Position numbers and translations under genes: made by a program. From NCBI GenBank assembly GCA_001566295.1, contig KQ964286.1, positions 1 to 64,000 on the forward strand: 64,000 nucleotides of DNA, read 5' to 3'. The stretch comes from Microdochium bolleyi. Its lineage: Eukaryota > Ascomycota > Sordariomycetes > Xylariales > Microdochiaceae. Positions within the stretch are counted from its first letter, which is position 1, and the number at the start of each line of letters is the position of its first letter. The notes beneath the pieces were generated by a model. The model was not told where the DNA came from and did no database searches. It saw nothing but the letters and a program-made list of their open reading frames with translations. This document shows, one piece after another, positions 22,073 to 33,072 of the stretch.

Positions 22073-22909
22073 GATTGGCTGGTGTGCTAGCGAGTCCGGG
22101 TTCGTCGGTGTTGTTTGCGGTGCTTTATTCTGGTATTGCTAACAGTGAAAGAGACGAAACCACTGCGAGTAGCGTGGCTTCGCCAGGCCAAGTTTTATAC
22201 CTGCCGCTGAACCTCCGATTGTTCCTGTTCCGACGTTCCGAAGCTTGGCACCAGCACGGCGGTATCTTGACTAACTGCACTGTCTGCAAATTCCATCTCA
22301 AACCCTCGCCCATCTCAAAGAAAGACTGGCGAGTATCACATGCATTCATGGATAATACCCCCAGCTACCTTTTTCCATCTCACTAAGATGCTTCGCCAGT
22401 CTCTGAAACCCCATGCTTCACGGCAACTTCTTCATGAGACTGTCGCGCAATACCTAGCAGTGGGCGGGTACTGTGAGGAAAGTGAATTGTATTGATGAGG
22501 TAGTTCCATTCTCTTGGTAAGTTGTCTTATGATATCCCAGTGCTGCTGCTGTATAGAGTGCTTTGCGCGGCTGAGAAACGTTGTAGTTGGGTGGACTTTG
22601 ATGGATTTCTAGTATCGGAACCGGAACCGGAAGGAGAGGGTGAGCATTTCGCCGCCTAGCCCCACCCTCCGGGGAAGCATCCGACCTCTTCGTAAAGCAA
22701 TTAGATACTCATCTCGGAGTGGATGCTCGAGGTCCCTCAGCGTCAGCCACTCTGTGCTAGCTATGGTCTCGTCTGTCGCCTCCGATATACCCGCTCTTCT
22801 TCCCCTCCAAAGCCACAACCCGTGGCAACTGGCCCCTGCGCTTCCTAAGCTTTCCACGCTTGAGTCTCTTCTGTGAAGTTCGAGTTCGTGTCTTCCCAGA
22901 CGCTGACAT
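22073..22909. other. Intergenic region between RidA-like genes
   Basis: No supportable gene. It contains the promoter of copy 1 (just above 22072) and the 3' flank of copy 2. No clear repeat or decayed copy was seen between the two paralogues. Confidence 0.5.
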
Positions 22910-23338
22910 TCAGAGCTTTTCCTTGGCAGCGCCACCAACAACAGCCTCGGCCTCAAACTCCACCACCATCCCTGGAATCGCCAGCGCAGCGACGCCCACA
23001 CACGTCCAGACCGGCCGGTGGTCTGGGTCCATCTCCTTGAACACCTGGACGGTCGTCTCGAACGTCGCTGCGAGGTCCGTGTGGTACGACCGGATCGACG
23101 TGATATCGCGCCACGTTACGCTTGATTCGGCGGCGCGCAGGGCAGCGAGGACGTTCTGTAGCGTCTGCTCGATCTGCTTCTTGGGGTCGGCGACGATGGC
23201 GAGCGTCGAGTCCCAGCCGCCCTGGCCCGATGTCTTGAGAGTGGTGCTGCCAGGCTGCTGGCGGACGACCTGCGAGAAGTGGTAGCCGTCGCGGAAGACT
23301 TCCGTGCCGGGAGGGTTGAAGAACTCGGGCTTTGACAT
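22910..23338 (-). CDS. RidA/YjgF/UK114-family protein, copy 2
   Basis: A single exon of 142 aa, a tandem paralogue of the 21662-22072 gene; the two can be aligned end to end without sizeable gaps and are roughly 60% identical by eye. Shared blocks are KPEFF...PGTE, HFSQVVR, EQTLQNVLAALRAAE, the RSYH.D..ATFE segment, HRPVWTCVGV (with the substrate-carboxylate Arg) and VVEFEAEA. It ends with a short GGAAKEKL tail absent from copy 1. The divergence suggests an old duplication with separate substrates or regulation. Its upstream region carries the 23725-23785 element, which recurs before the permease at 28429. The exact substrate is unknown. Confidence 0.88.
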   Translation of the reverse strand: MSKPEFFNPPGTEVFRDGYHFSQVVRQQPGSTTLKTSGQGGWDSTLAIVADPKKQIEQTLQNVLAALRAAESSVTWRDITSIRSYHTDLAATFETTVQVFKEMDPDHRPVWTCVGVAALAIPGMVVEFEAEAVVGGAAKEKL

Positions 23339-24088
23339 GGTGGTGATAATGGACTATAGTGTCGGTATTGATTGATATCTTCGAGGAGCCGCTGGCAAAA
23401 CGAAGTCTAGGATTATTGGCAGGTACGAAAAGCCACGACTTTCAGCCAGGTAAATTTGAAGTCTACGAGACAGCGCTGGGCCTTGTTTAATAGCTGACCT
23501 CGCACTCCACAATCGACGGGGACCGTCTCTTATCGTGGCTGCTCAAGAAGGATGATAACAACTTGATCTAAATAATAGCAGCCAATGCAGGCTTTTCCTC
23601 AATCGACCAAGTTTCAAGACCGAGGTCAGAATGCTTTTCGTCACGGTGTAATGGGACATGGGCCAAATGCCGAAGGCCGATCCGGCTGCAACGGCTAGCT
23701 TCGGAACTAGCAGCGAAGCCGGGGCCGACACGATCAAGCATCGTATCCGCTGCCACGGGACCGCCAAAGCTGGGGAAACGTGGGGTCCCACAACTCCTCT
23801 CCACTCATCAAGCAGCTGGAACACTGCGGCGCCCACGGTGATGAGGTACACAAACTTCTTCTCGCTGACGCGCGTTGCCAGCGGCCATAGGGTGGTTTGG
23901 ACCCAATTACTCGAGTATAATGGCATATTTGTTATTACGACGAAAGAGAATACACTTTCAAGTCAACGACAACGTGTAGCTCCATCGGCTCCCAATATGT
24001 ACTTAAGGTAAGCATACATGTATTCATCAGGGTGTGTACTGGAAATCGTGTGCTCTAAAAGAAACAAGCTTGTTGAAAGTGTCACCTC
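23339..24088. other. Intergenic region
   Basis: This is the promoter region of RidA-like copy 2 and the 3' flank of the HET gene. Apart from the dispersed element at 23725-23785 I see nothing definite. Confidence 0.5.
23725..23785 (+). repeat. Dispersed element, copy A
   Basis: It shares CGATCAAGCATCG, CCACGGGA-CGCCAA, TGGGG and AAA.G.GGGG in the same order with 27947-28001. Copy A carries an extra nine bases (TATCCGCTG). It lies about 390-450 bp upstream of the RidA-like start at 23338, in inverse orientation to that gene. Confidence 0.6.
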
Positions 24089-26591
24089 TCAAAATATTTC
24101 AATCTGGTCCAACTCCCCATTCTGGTATCGTTCTTGCTGCTGATATGGACCAGATAGAGGACCGACAATGCTCAATCTGCCACTCCCTGTGCGTCTGCGT
24201 AGAGCCATAAGTGTAGGAACACCTGCAATGTGAACAATCTCATCTCCCTCAGCTATGTTTTTGGAGCCTGTTGCAGGCAGGCCTAGCTCGGTAAGCACAA
24301 TGACTCGCTCTTCATCATTGAGTGTCCTGATGAACTTCCGGAACTGGAAGACCAAATTACCGCCGACGCCTACGCATTCAAGTGACCTCAGCAGCTGATC
24401 GATGTAATCGCTGACTGGTGACTCGACTGCCACGTTAAGCCGCTTCTGGCAGTCCTCAATCGCTAGGACGAGATCGTGCCAGACCTCGAGGCGCTTATCC
24501 ACCGTTTCATATCTAAAAGTGCTGAACCCTCCAATCCCAGAGTCGGCGAAATCAGTCCTCGGCTCCAGACTCTCCTTCGGAAGCATCACGGTAGTCAAGA
24601 ACTCGTGCTCCGTAGGTCCCTCTGGAATCGACCGGGTTCGAACGCGGTCGGTATATCGAGCTGAGTGCAACAAGAAGTTCGCAAAACTTCCAAGCATAGC
24701 CCTGAGTTCCCCATCTGTGAGTTCCCGTCCTCGCCGCTGTCCCGCATCGAATGCGTCGCGACGTCGGACCTTACCGAGCCACTTACCAGCGACTCGAAGA
24801 CGTGAGTTGCCTGACAGCTCGCCAACTGTCACTAACGGCGGGATGGGCACCGGCGACAGCTTCAGTGTAGCCGGCAACCACACGCGGTGCTTCGGCCTCG
24901 ACCAGTTCGGTGCCCACGAGGTATCGCAGACATCCGCATCTGCGCCAGCCGCATCAACAAGCAAGGCGAGAAACTGCGGATTCCACGCAATGAGCGATCG
25001 GAAATAGGCGCTGGATACCTCTGCTGGTGGTTGAGTTAGGTCTGGAACCTGCAGTACAACACCGTAGCGTTCGAGTACTCCGTAGAGGGAAAAGTACTTG
25101 TCCTGAGGCACAGAACATGCCCTGTCGAGTAAGGTCCGCCGGATCGTGTTGAGTAGCCAACCATAGGTTTCATCCTTGCTCTTGCTCGACAGCATCCGCA
25201 GTCGCTTTCCGCTCACGAGAGGGAAGACCACTACCAGCACGGAAATGAGTAGGACGAAGCAGGAGATAGTCAATGCTATTGTTGCCATCTGGTAGGGTTT
25301 GCTCGAACGGAGCTTCTCTTTTGCAAACGCTATCCAGGCCATTGGGATGAGTAGCATGATCAACAAGGTCAGCCACAGAGCGACCTGTATGTGCAGGCGG
25401 CAAAGGGGTGTTCCAAGTGCGTCTTCTTCCCGGGTTGGCACGATGCGTGGGTATCTGAGCCACATGTGGGCCAGAACTCGCCAATATGTCGAGCCGGGCA
25501 ACAACCAGATTGCGGCGAAAAACTCTTCCCAGCGGAGCTCTTCGTTTCCGCACAGGAGAGTGATATTGTGGGAGAGCACGAACTCCTGGAAAGTCCACGC
25601 GCGCGTGAGCCACACAGTTTCGAGTATGAAGTCTAAATCGTTCTTCTCAATGTACCAAGCTGGTCGCAAGAAGTGTAGCCAGCTTTTTCGTTGGCGGTTG
25701 TCGAGTACCCACAGTCCACGGTCAACTTTCGAGCCGTGGCGCCAGGTAAAGGCCCACGGAAATGTTTTGCATCTTTCTGGACTCATCATATCAGTATTTG
25801 TGTTTTTGTGTATCTGCTCAAGAAGTGCCTAAGGGTGGGGTAAGGCAAACAGTTGTAGACGCACCGAGGATATCTCGGAAGAATAGGCCAGTGTATCGTC
25901 TTCGTTCCTCGCGCTTGGTCTGCTCCGTTGTAGCTGCTGCAAGCCCAAGCTGCAGTCTTGTTGACCTGAGCCCCTGTGCACGAACGTACCGCATGGCTTT
26001 ATCGGTTCCTGCATGACCCTCGCCGAGCCACGCATAGGTCATCGTCGCCAGGCCATATATGTCACCCAATAGCGCCACCTGGTGACATTTCTCGTCATCG
26101 TCTGCCTGATTGATGCATATGGCGTCGACCCAGAGGGATATGCTGCCTGCCCTCTGTCGAATACTCATGAGGGCTTGGTAGCAGTTCTCGGTGATCTCGA
26201 GCTCGTCAATCGTGACGCCGTCCTGCTGGATATGGATGACTCGTCGCTCCTTCAGTTCAGCTTGGGCCCAAACATATGACAATGCTGTGTAGTGGGGTGA
26301 TTCGTCAAGTGATTGAACGCTGAGCTGTCCTTGAAGAGGGATTTCCTGGCCAGGATGCCTTTTCGTCCTTTTCTGCCTATTCGGCAATCCTTCGAGGTGC
26401 AAGACACGGATGCTGCGACTTTCGCGTGGCAGATAGGATGCTGCGTATAGAGCCGATGGCAAAAGAACCCTGGGATAGCTTGTTGGGTTGACGCGCCCCT
26501 GTCCGGATTGCAGGCTTGCCAGGTCAACTCCAACACCAGGCTCCATCATTCTTGTGACGAGGATAGAGTTCAAAAACTTTCTGGGGATCAT
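24089..26591 (-). CDS. HET-domain protein with two central membrane segments
   Basis: Two exons (26591-25865 and 25776-24089; intron 25777-25864 with GTGCGT donor and phase 1 on both sides) encode 804 aa. HET domains are found in fungal vegetative-incompatibility proteins and can trigger cell death when non-self partners meet. The HET blocks are clear: YTALSYVWA at about 101-109, ISLWVDAICINQADDDEK at about 150-168, and QVALLGDIYGLATMTYAWLGEG after it; AWTFQEFVLS follows the intron. Two adjacent hydrophobic helices (WLTLLIMLLIPMAW and IALTISCFVLLISVLVVV) occur in the middle, which is uncommon for HET proteins and suggests a membrane-attached form. No C-terminal WD or NACHT domain was seen. 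Whether the gene is polymorphic cannot be judged here. Confidence 0.88.
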
Positions 26592-28428
26592 GGAGGAAGC
26601 CTGAAAGCACCGTTGTGTGAGTGATGTTGCAGACGGGAATGGTAGAGAACCAAGCTGGATCGATCAACTTGGCACCAAAGCCTGATATATCGCATAGCGA
26701 CACCATTGTCCTTCGCAGCCTGACAGAACCTGCAACCACGTTCAGTGTGTATCAAGGCAGGGTACGGTGTCTCAAGTGTCAGCACTTTCAGCCGTGGTGC
26801 CGATCAGGTGCAAGATGCATCCACCACAGGCTTGGCGGAAGGGCTCAGCCGCCCCAGGAACGACAGCCTGCCTTATAACAGCAGCCACCGTCGTCTCACA
26901 GCCCTATCAGAGACCGTTGCCACCAGGCCTGCAGTCGAGTGGAGGCGCAGGCATGCATTTGATTGCAGCGTGGGGAGGCGAAGCCGGAGAAACATGGCCA
27001 TCCTAGGATCGTAGGGAGTCTGTGATCCGAGAGTTATTAGCTCACGCCAGCCGCTTTTTATGCCTTGTTTACATCGATCGACCGTGCTGTTGTTGATTAC
27101 CCTGCCACTGTCGCGGGAAAGGCTGCGGCGACGACCAGGGGGTTGTATCCAATTGCGAGCGTGCAGGACCGCCCCAGACGGGCCTGTAGAGCCGCAATGA
27201 CGGGCTCCGCGATCATGTAGCCTACTACATTGCCAGTGAAGATAAGGGACACGACGGTGGACCCTATGTCGCAGAAGATTCCCAAGCAAATACGCGTAAT
27301 AAGTTCGCCGGGGGCTGGCTCAGCGAGCCTTACCAACAAAGTCTAAGCAGAAACCGCAGCGAAGCGACAATCGTTCATTAGAAGGTCTATCAGCCTGAGA
27401 AGAACCTCAAAATTCGTTGGGACGCCCAAAGGCTACGATGAAATCGCGGGTGCGCTCCTTTCCACATCTCGGCCCCCCGAGTCGTCATGCTCTTACGAGT
27501 CTCAACCAACCAACAAAAGTGACCAACGATACGAAATCCTTGCCAGAATCATGTGATAGATTCCTCAGGCTTTATTATCTATTGTCTGCTACCCCTGTCT
27601 ATTAAACCTGTGCTTGTTTGTGACCAGCCGCCAGTCGCAGATAAGCGACCGGAGCAAACCCCCCACCCCCCATCTGTCCAAGCCTACAACGCTGCTGACG
27701 TATATCAGGGGCGACGGGTACTGCCTGAATGTCATGATTCCCAGCCGCGATCGCCCTTTATTTACACACGATCAAAACAGAGACGGACCTCCAGCCCAGC
27801 ACGAGGGACTCCCCAATGCGATGGGTACTGCATACGGCGCAGTATTGTAAGACAATCAGCCACCCGAATTTCCTCACCTACAACCAGTTTATCTAAGCGA
27901 CGATTCGCCGGCAGGACTTACCACTTTCGCGCAAGGGGCGACCCAGCCGATAACGATCAAGCATCGCCACGGGATCGCCAAGCCTGGGGGAAATGCGGGG
28001 GTGGGCAGCATGAGGCACCCTCCCTGAAGGTTGGCTGGCCGAGCTAAAGTACGCTCAGGGATAGAAGTGCCGGAAGAGGAAAGGGGATCCGGCTTTCTTG
28101 TCTCGCCCTCCACGCCCAAGGTAACCTCCACCATATCAGAACAATGGCTGGTCTGCCTCCTCCTTATCAGCACCATGCAGCTTCTCCGCACGCTCGTCTA
28201 ACTCGTGGCAACCACGGCCGCGCAACGTCGATGGCACCTGCTTATCTGCCCGCAAAGGCTTGGTTGGGTTAAGGTTTCGGGGTAACTCAGCTCTACGTGA
28301 TGAGGACGGACGTACATAACGATCCTCGGCTGCACTGCTCCTGCACTGGAGCGCTTCCATGACTCTTGCGTGACTGTCTGTGACGACAATTTCTATCCCT
28401 TGAACACAGAAAAACAAAAATACAAACC
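26592..28428. other. Intergenic region
   Basis: No intact gene recognised. A minus-strand frame at 27097-27339 (LITRICLGIFCDIGSTVV...) has plausible membrane-protein composition but no start context or partner exon; it may be a relic. The last 500 bp are the promoter of the permease. Confidence 0.4.
27947..28001 (+). repeat. Dispersed element, copy B
   Basis: This is the counterpart of 23725-23785, lacking nine internal bases. It contains CCGATAACGATCAAGC, including a GATAA core, and lies about 430-480 bp upstream of the permease ATG at 28429, in the same orientation as that gene. Confidence 0.6.
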
Positions 28429-30148
28429 ATGGCCGACGCACACTCGGCGTCCTCGAGCAACGAGAAGGAGGCCGCGGCCCGCCGCCTGGGTAGCACCGCG
28501 CCCCTTGCCCTCGCCGGCACGCACGAGACAGCCAATGCCGAAGACGTCCAGCTCCACGAGCTCGGCTACACCCAGTCTTTCTCCCGCAACCGCTCCATGT
28601 TCCATGTCCTCTTTCAGTCGTTGTCCATTGCCGCCGTGCCGTACGGCCTCGGTGGGCCGCTGCTCTCGGGCATCATCGGCGGCGGGCCCTTGGCCCTGTG
28701 GCTCGGCCTCGTCGTTATCATGATTCTTGACGGCTGCGTCGCCGTCTCCCTCGCAGAGCTCGCGTCTCGCTGGCCGACGTCTGCGGGCATGTACTACTGG
28801 ACATACCAGATCGCCCAGTCGCGGACAGGCAGCAATGCTCAACTGCTGTCGTACATGACCGGGTGAGCCAATATCACAACATGCACAATCAAATGATATA
28901 ACAGTTCTAACGTGTAACAGTTGGATCTGGTTGATCGGTAACTGGACCATCACGCTCTCGGTCAACTTCGGTTTCGCCTCCCTGATCGCGGCCACCGTCG
29001 CCATCTACAACCCCGACTTCACCGCCACGGCGTGGCAGCTCCTCCTCATCTTCTACGCCATCTGCATCATGACATTCCTCATCTGCTGCGTCGCCGACAG
29101 CATTCTGCCCATGGTCGACACCGCCGCGGCCACAGCGACGCTCATCACCGTTATCGCCATCGCCATCGCCCTGTCCGTCACAGCCATGGCGGGCCGCCAC
29201 GACGCCGCCTACGCCTTCACCCACTACGACTCCTCCCTCAGCGGCTGGTCCGACGGCTTCACATTTTTCATCGGCCTTCTGCCGCCCGCCTACACCTTCT
29301 CCGCGATCGGCATGATCTCCTCGATGGCCGAGGAGGTACACAACCCGGCCGTCCAGATGCCGCGCGCCATCGTGTACTGCATCCCCGTCGGCGGCGTCGC
29401 GGCGCTCATCTTCCTACTGCCCATCTGCTTCACGCTGCCCGATGCCACCGACATCGTCACGCTCTCCACCTACGGACAGGCCCTGCCGTACATCGTCAAC
29501 ACGGTCATGGGCACGCAGGCCGGCGCCGTCATCATCATGACCCTCGTCCTGATCGTCACCTTCTTCTGCTCCGTCAGCATCACGACGGGCGCCTCGCGCT
29601 GCACCTTTGCCTTCGCCCGCGACCGCACCATGCCCATGTGGCGCACGTGGTCCGCGACCCCCGGGAACCGCCCCTTGCCCGCGCTCGCCCTGCTCACGGT
29701 CGTGCAGATGCTGCTCGGGCTCATCAACCTCGGCAGCACGAGCGCCTTCACGGCGTTCGTATCTGTGGGTGTCATCGCGCTCGCCCTGGGGTACCTGATC
29801 CCCATCAGCACGAGCCTACTGTCGGGACGCACCGAGGTGCACAAGGCGCCCTGGAACGTGGGGCCCGTGGTCGGCACGGCCGCCAACGTCGTCGCCATCG
29901 CGTGGATCATGTTCGAGCTCGTCCTGTTCAGCATGCCCACGACGCTGCCCGTCACGCCCGTGAGCATGAACTACGCCAGCGTCGTGCTGGCCGGTTTCTG
30001 CGCCATCGGGGCCGTGTTTTATCTCTGCTATGCTCGGAAGCGTGAGTTGCTCCTGTGTTTCTTTTTGTTGCCGTCCCCAGGGAGCTTTCGACAATGAGCT
30101 AACTTTATGGTGGCAGATTTCCACGGGCCCGGCATGACATTCAATTAA
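28429..30148 (+). CDS. APC-superfamily permease, amino-acid/GABA/choline type
   Basis: Three exons, 28429-28862, 28921-30041 and 30117-30148, encode 528 aa. The start AAACCATGG is a strong context. The last exon adds only HFHGPGMTFN, which matches the typical RK.Y.GP end of fungal GABA/choline permeases and supports the third exon. About 12 membrane helices are visible. An N-terminal LHELGYTQSFSRNRSMFHV segment leads into TM1. A region starting SLAELASRWPTSAGMYYW is the conserved amino-acid-permease block, and PRAIVYCIPVGG follows TM6-7. These proteins import amino acids, GABA, choline or polyamines across the plasma membrane with protons. A GATAA-containing element upstream would fit nitrogen control. 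The substrate cannot be fixed from sequence alone. Confidence 0.9.
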
Positions 30149-31337
30149 CATGACACTGGGAGGGTCAGGTCAACTTAGCTGTGCTATGCGTGTATTTATA
30201 TCAACTGAGATCCTCAATCATAATACTATTCCACCATCACCCTCAAGCTTAAAGTCAGCTGCCGTGTGGCACAAGACGAGCATCAGGATATGGTTGTATT
30301 TTCAAGGAAGTCTATGGGAGTTTGGAGCTCAAAAAAGCAGCTTAAAAGCCTCGGCACGGTGGCCAGAGCAGCGAGAACTGGAAGTGTGACCTGACTGGCC
30401 GCGGAACCCTCTGTGATTCAAGCTACTCTCTGGTTGTGAGCTGAGCTCGGTTGAAGCGGAGGCAGACAGACGCACAGTAGCGTGCCGCATACCGTGAGCT
30501 AGACCACAGCTAAGCCCAACAAGGCAAAAATACCAACCACTCTTTGCTGTCGGCTCTGAAAGCTGCTGGGAGAGGTGTGCTAGCTTGCATTGTGTGGCCA
30601 GCACAAGGTTGGGGTCGTTCGGCTGAGCAGTTCCGGCAGGACCATTTCGAGTTCGACCAATCTAGTGCTTTGGTGGTATCCTCTGATCGAAAATGGCGAG
30701 CAAGAGCTTCAACGTCCAAGTGGTTCTATGGTCTTGCAAATGTGGTAGCCAGACTGAAGAAGGACATGTCAGGCATAGCACTGACTGGCGACACTTGAGC
30801 ATCTCACCATCAGTCGCACATCTTGACATCGTAGGACATTGGTTAAACCCGATCAGGTCAAGTTCAATGCGGTTCGCTTGTAATTCATCAAAGGGGTATC
30901 TCTGTCGCTATCAAATGCTGCAAACGCTTCCCGTGCCCGTGCGTTCTTCTCCATGCGCAAATTGCGCCCATGTGTGCTGTTGTGTGTACGACCGCGCACA
31001 GCTTGCCGAGGACTGTTGTGGACACGAGCGGCTCGTCTGCTCCGCAGGTCATACAACTGGCCTCCAGTGCTTCCGTCGCTCTATGCCTAAATCGCGCCAG
31101 GCGTCCCTCGTGCTTTGTAAGGCGCTGAAGTGAGAGCTCTCAATGCTCAAAGATCTCCGTACGCACACTGTGATGCATCGGTACATCTAGTCAAGATCGG
31201 ACGACATGCTGCGGCTGGACGTGTCTGTGCATCGCATGTCGCTGCTCTTGTTCACCGCGACGCAAGTCTGAGAGCGCCACCATTAACGACGTCCCGTCGT
31301 GTAAGTATATTTGCTGGCTGGTTCCGCTCGTTGTCGT
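30149..31337. other. Intergenic region
   Basis: This is the convergent 3' space between the permease and the unknown minus-strand gene. I see no gene, repeat or RNA in it. Confidence 0.5.
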
Positions 31338-32501
31338 TCAAGTGATTCGCTGCCTCTTGGCGCGTGTATTTGTGCAATCCGGCTTCCGCTTGCGGGCCGG
31401 TGCTGGATCGCCGGTGTTCGTTGCTGCAGCGCTCTTCTCGTGTGACGACCGTAAGCCATATCGGGGCGCAGGCGCGCTTGTTGCGTCGTCGGTTTGCCGG
31501 ATCTGTGTACTTGGCGCTCTGGTCTTCCGTGTTGCTTCCGTGTTGCTTGCCGGCTTGCTGAGAAATTGCACTGGCTCCGGATGAGCGAAGTGCCGGGACC
31601 TGTGAGAGGAGCGCAGTGGAGAGTCGTTGCCCAATATGATTGGGTGCAGTATTTGTAGGTCGGCTACGGAGTTTTCGCTATCGGAGGATATCGAGTCTTC
31701 GACGGTGCTGGCTACGGAGATGTCGGCCTCGTTGTCGAGGGGCGGAGGTTCCGTGGTAGAAGCGTCCTCAAGTAGAGGCAAAGGCAACCCGGTCTCCTCG
31801 TCCTCCAAGGGAAGAAGCGCGGCAAAGTAGCGGACGACCATGTCGAGAGACCGGCTGCGGAAAAAAGCGACACCGCGAGTCCACATCGTCGTGATGGAGT
31901 CAGTCGGGGCCTTAGCGGCATCATAACAGGAGGGCGCGCCAGTAATGCGGGAGGATATTGAGTCGAGGGCAGTGTTCATCTCGGTGAAGCGCTGGCGCTG
32001 GCGGACGGCCAAGCGACGATAGAGGTCGGCCTTGTCGGTGGCAACGGCGCCAAGCTCGCTGACGTCGTGGTGGAAGGCCTCAAAGTCCTGGAGGGGCGCT
32101 TGGTACGTGTTGAATTTCTGGTGGAGGGTCGTGAAGAGGTCGGAAGGTTCGAGGTCGAACTTCCACCAGGGCCAGCGCCAGCCTGGGTTCTCGATCCAGC
32201 CGTCGACGCTGTTGTCGAAAGGCTCGAGTGGTTCCATGACAAGAGGCGCAGTCGGGGTCGTTGCGACTTGGGCGGCAGGTGTGTGATCCTCTGGTCGAGT
32301 GGGCTGTTCAGGCTCGGCAACGTCGCTGAGGGCGGTGAGCAGGGTGATGAGCTCCTCCATCTCTTTGGTGAGCTGCATCATGGTCCGATCTTGCCGGCGG
32401 CCCCTGCTTCGTGCGAATGCATGCTGGACATTCCTGGCTGTCTGGAGGGCTTCGGCAGCGAGGCTGAGGCGAGTGCCGCCTGAGCTGCTCGGTTCAGCCA
32501 T
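31338..32501 (-). CDS. Unrecognised protein with basic C-terminus
   Basis: A single open frame; from ATG 32501 it gives 387 aa. An upstream in-frame ATG at 32792 would add 97 Ser/Thr/Pro-rich residues and run into the divergent promoter, so the shorter form is preferred. Features: an N-terminal basic helix (ARSRGRRQDR) followed by a predicted coiled segment (LTKEMEELITLLTALS), a Trp-rich patch (NPGWRWPWWKFDLEPSD) at about 105-121, a helical middle region, and a Ser/Asp/Glu-rich linker. It ends in a lysine/arginine-rich tail (ARKRKPDCTNTRAKRQR) resembling a bipartite nuclear localisation signal. I know no domain that matches. It is probably a lineage-specific nuclear protein and is transcribed divergently from the kinase gene at 33073. 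Confidence 0.55.
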   Translation of the reverse strand: MAEPSSSGGTRLSLAAEALQTARNVQHAFARSRGRRQDRTMMQLTKEMEELITLLTALSDVAEPEQPTRPEDHTPAAQVATTPTAPLVMEPLEPFDNSVDGWIENPGWRWPWWKFDLEPSDLFTTLHQKFNTYQAPLQDFEAFHHDVSELGAVATDKADLYRRLAVRQRQRFTEMNTALDSISSRITGAPSCYDAAKAPTDSITTMWTRGVAFFRSRSLDMVVRYFAALLPLEDEETGLPLPLLEDASTTEPPPLDNEADISVASTVEDSISSDSENSVADLQILHPIILGNDSPLRSSHRSRHFAHPEPVQFLSKPASNTEATRKTRAPSTQIRQTDDATSAPAPRYGLRSSHEKSAAATNTGDPAPARKRKPDCTNTRAKRQRIT

Positions 32502-33072
32502 GCAGGGCCCTGCTTCCACGGGGCAAGACTCTGTTTGAGGGTAGCGGAGGGAGGCAGCGATAGGTCCGAGGCAGGCGGTCGGTGACGTCGAGTCGCGCGC
32601 TGTCGGGTGGGCGGTGGTGCTGGGCGATGGTGATGTCGTCGACTGCAGGTGTGAGGCGCGCGCTTCAGGCAGATGGCGTTGAAGTGTGGCTGAGATGTGT
32701 GCTGCGCCACGCGGGAACATCGATGTCACATGCAGGGTGTGGCGGTGCACATCACAACTGCCTGACAACGTGAAGGCAGACCCCTGCGACACAGCAGCCC
32801 TGGCTTACACCGTCAATTTCCCAGGTTGCCGACATTGGGCAACTCCACCGCTGCAACATTGTTCTCCCCCATCTTTTGCAACTATACCGCGTGCACAACC
32901 AAGTTCTTGTCAACCAATTTCATATCTATTCACCAGGTCTTGCCCAAGCACCTCCGCACCAATCAAGCTCCTGCGAGGGAGCCTCTGGCTGACTACGCTA
33001 TACTCTTGTCACCCGAGCCGTGATCAACGTGTTACGTCCCTCGGTCCAGAGCAATGCTGCAGTCTCACAAAG

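Noticed and set aside
21662..23338. RidA-like genes as toxin-antitoxin or bacterial transfer
   Set aside because: RidA proteins are universal and the codon use and context look fungal; no sign of recent transfer.
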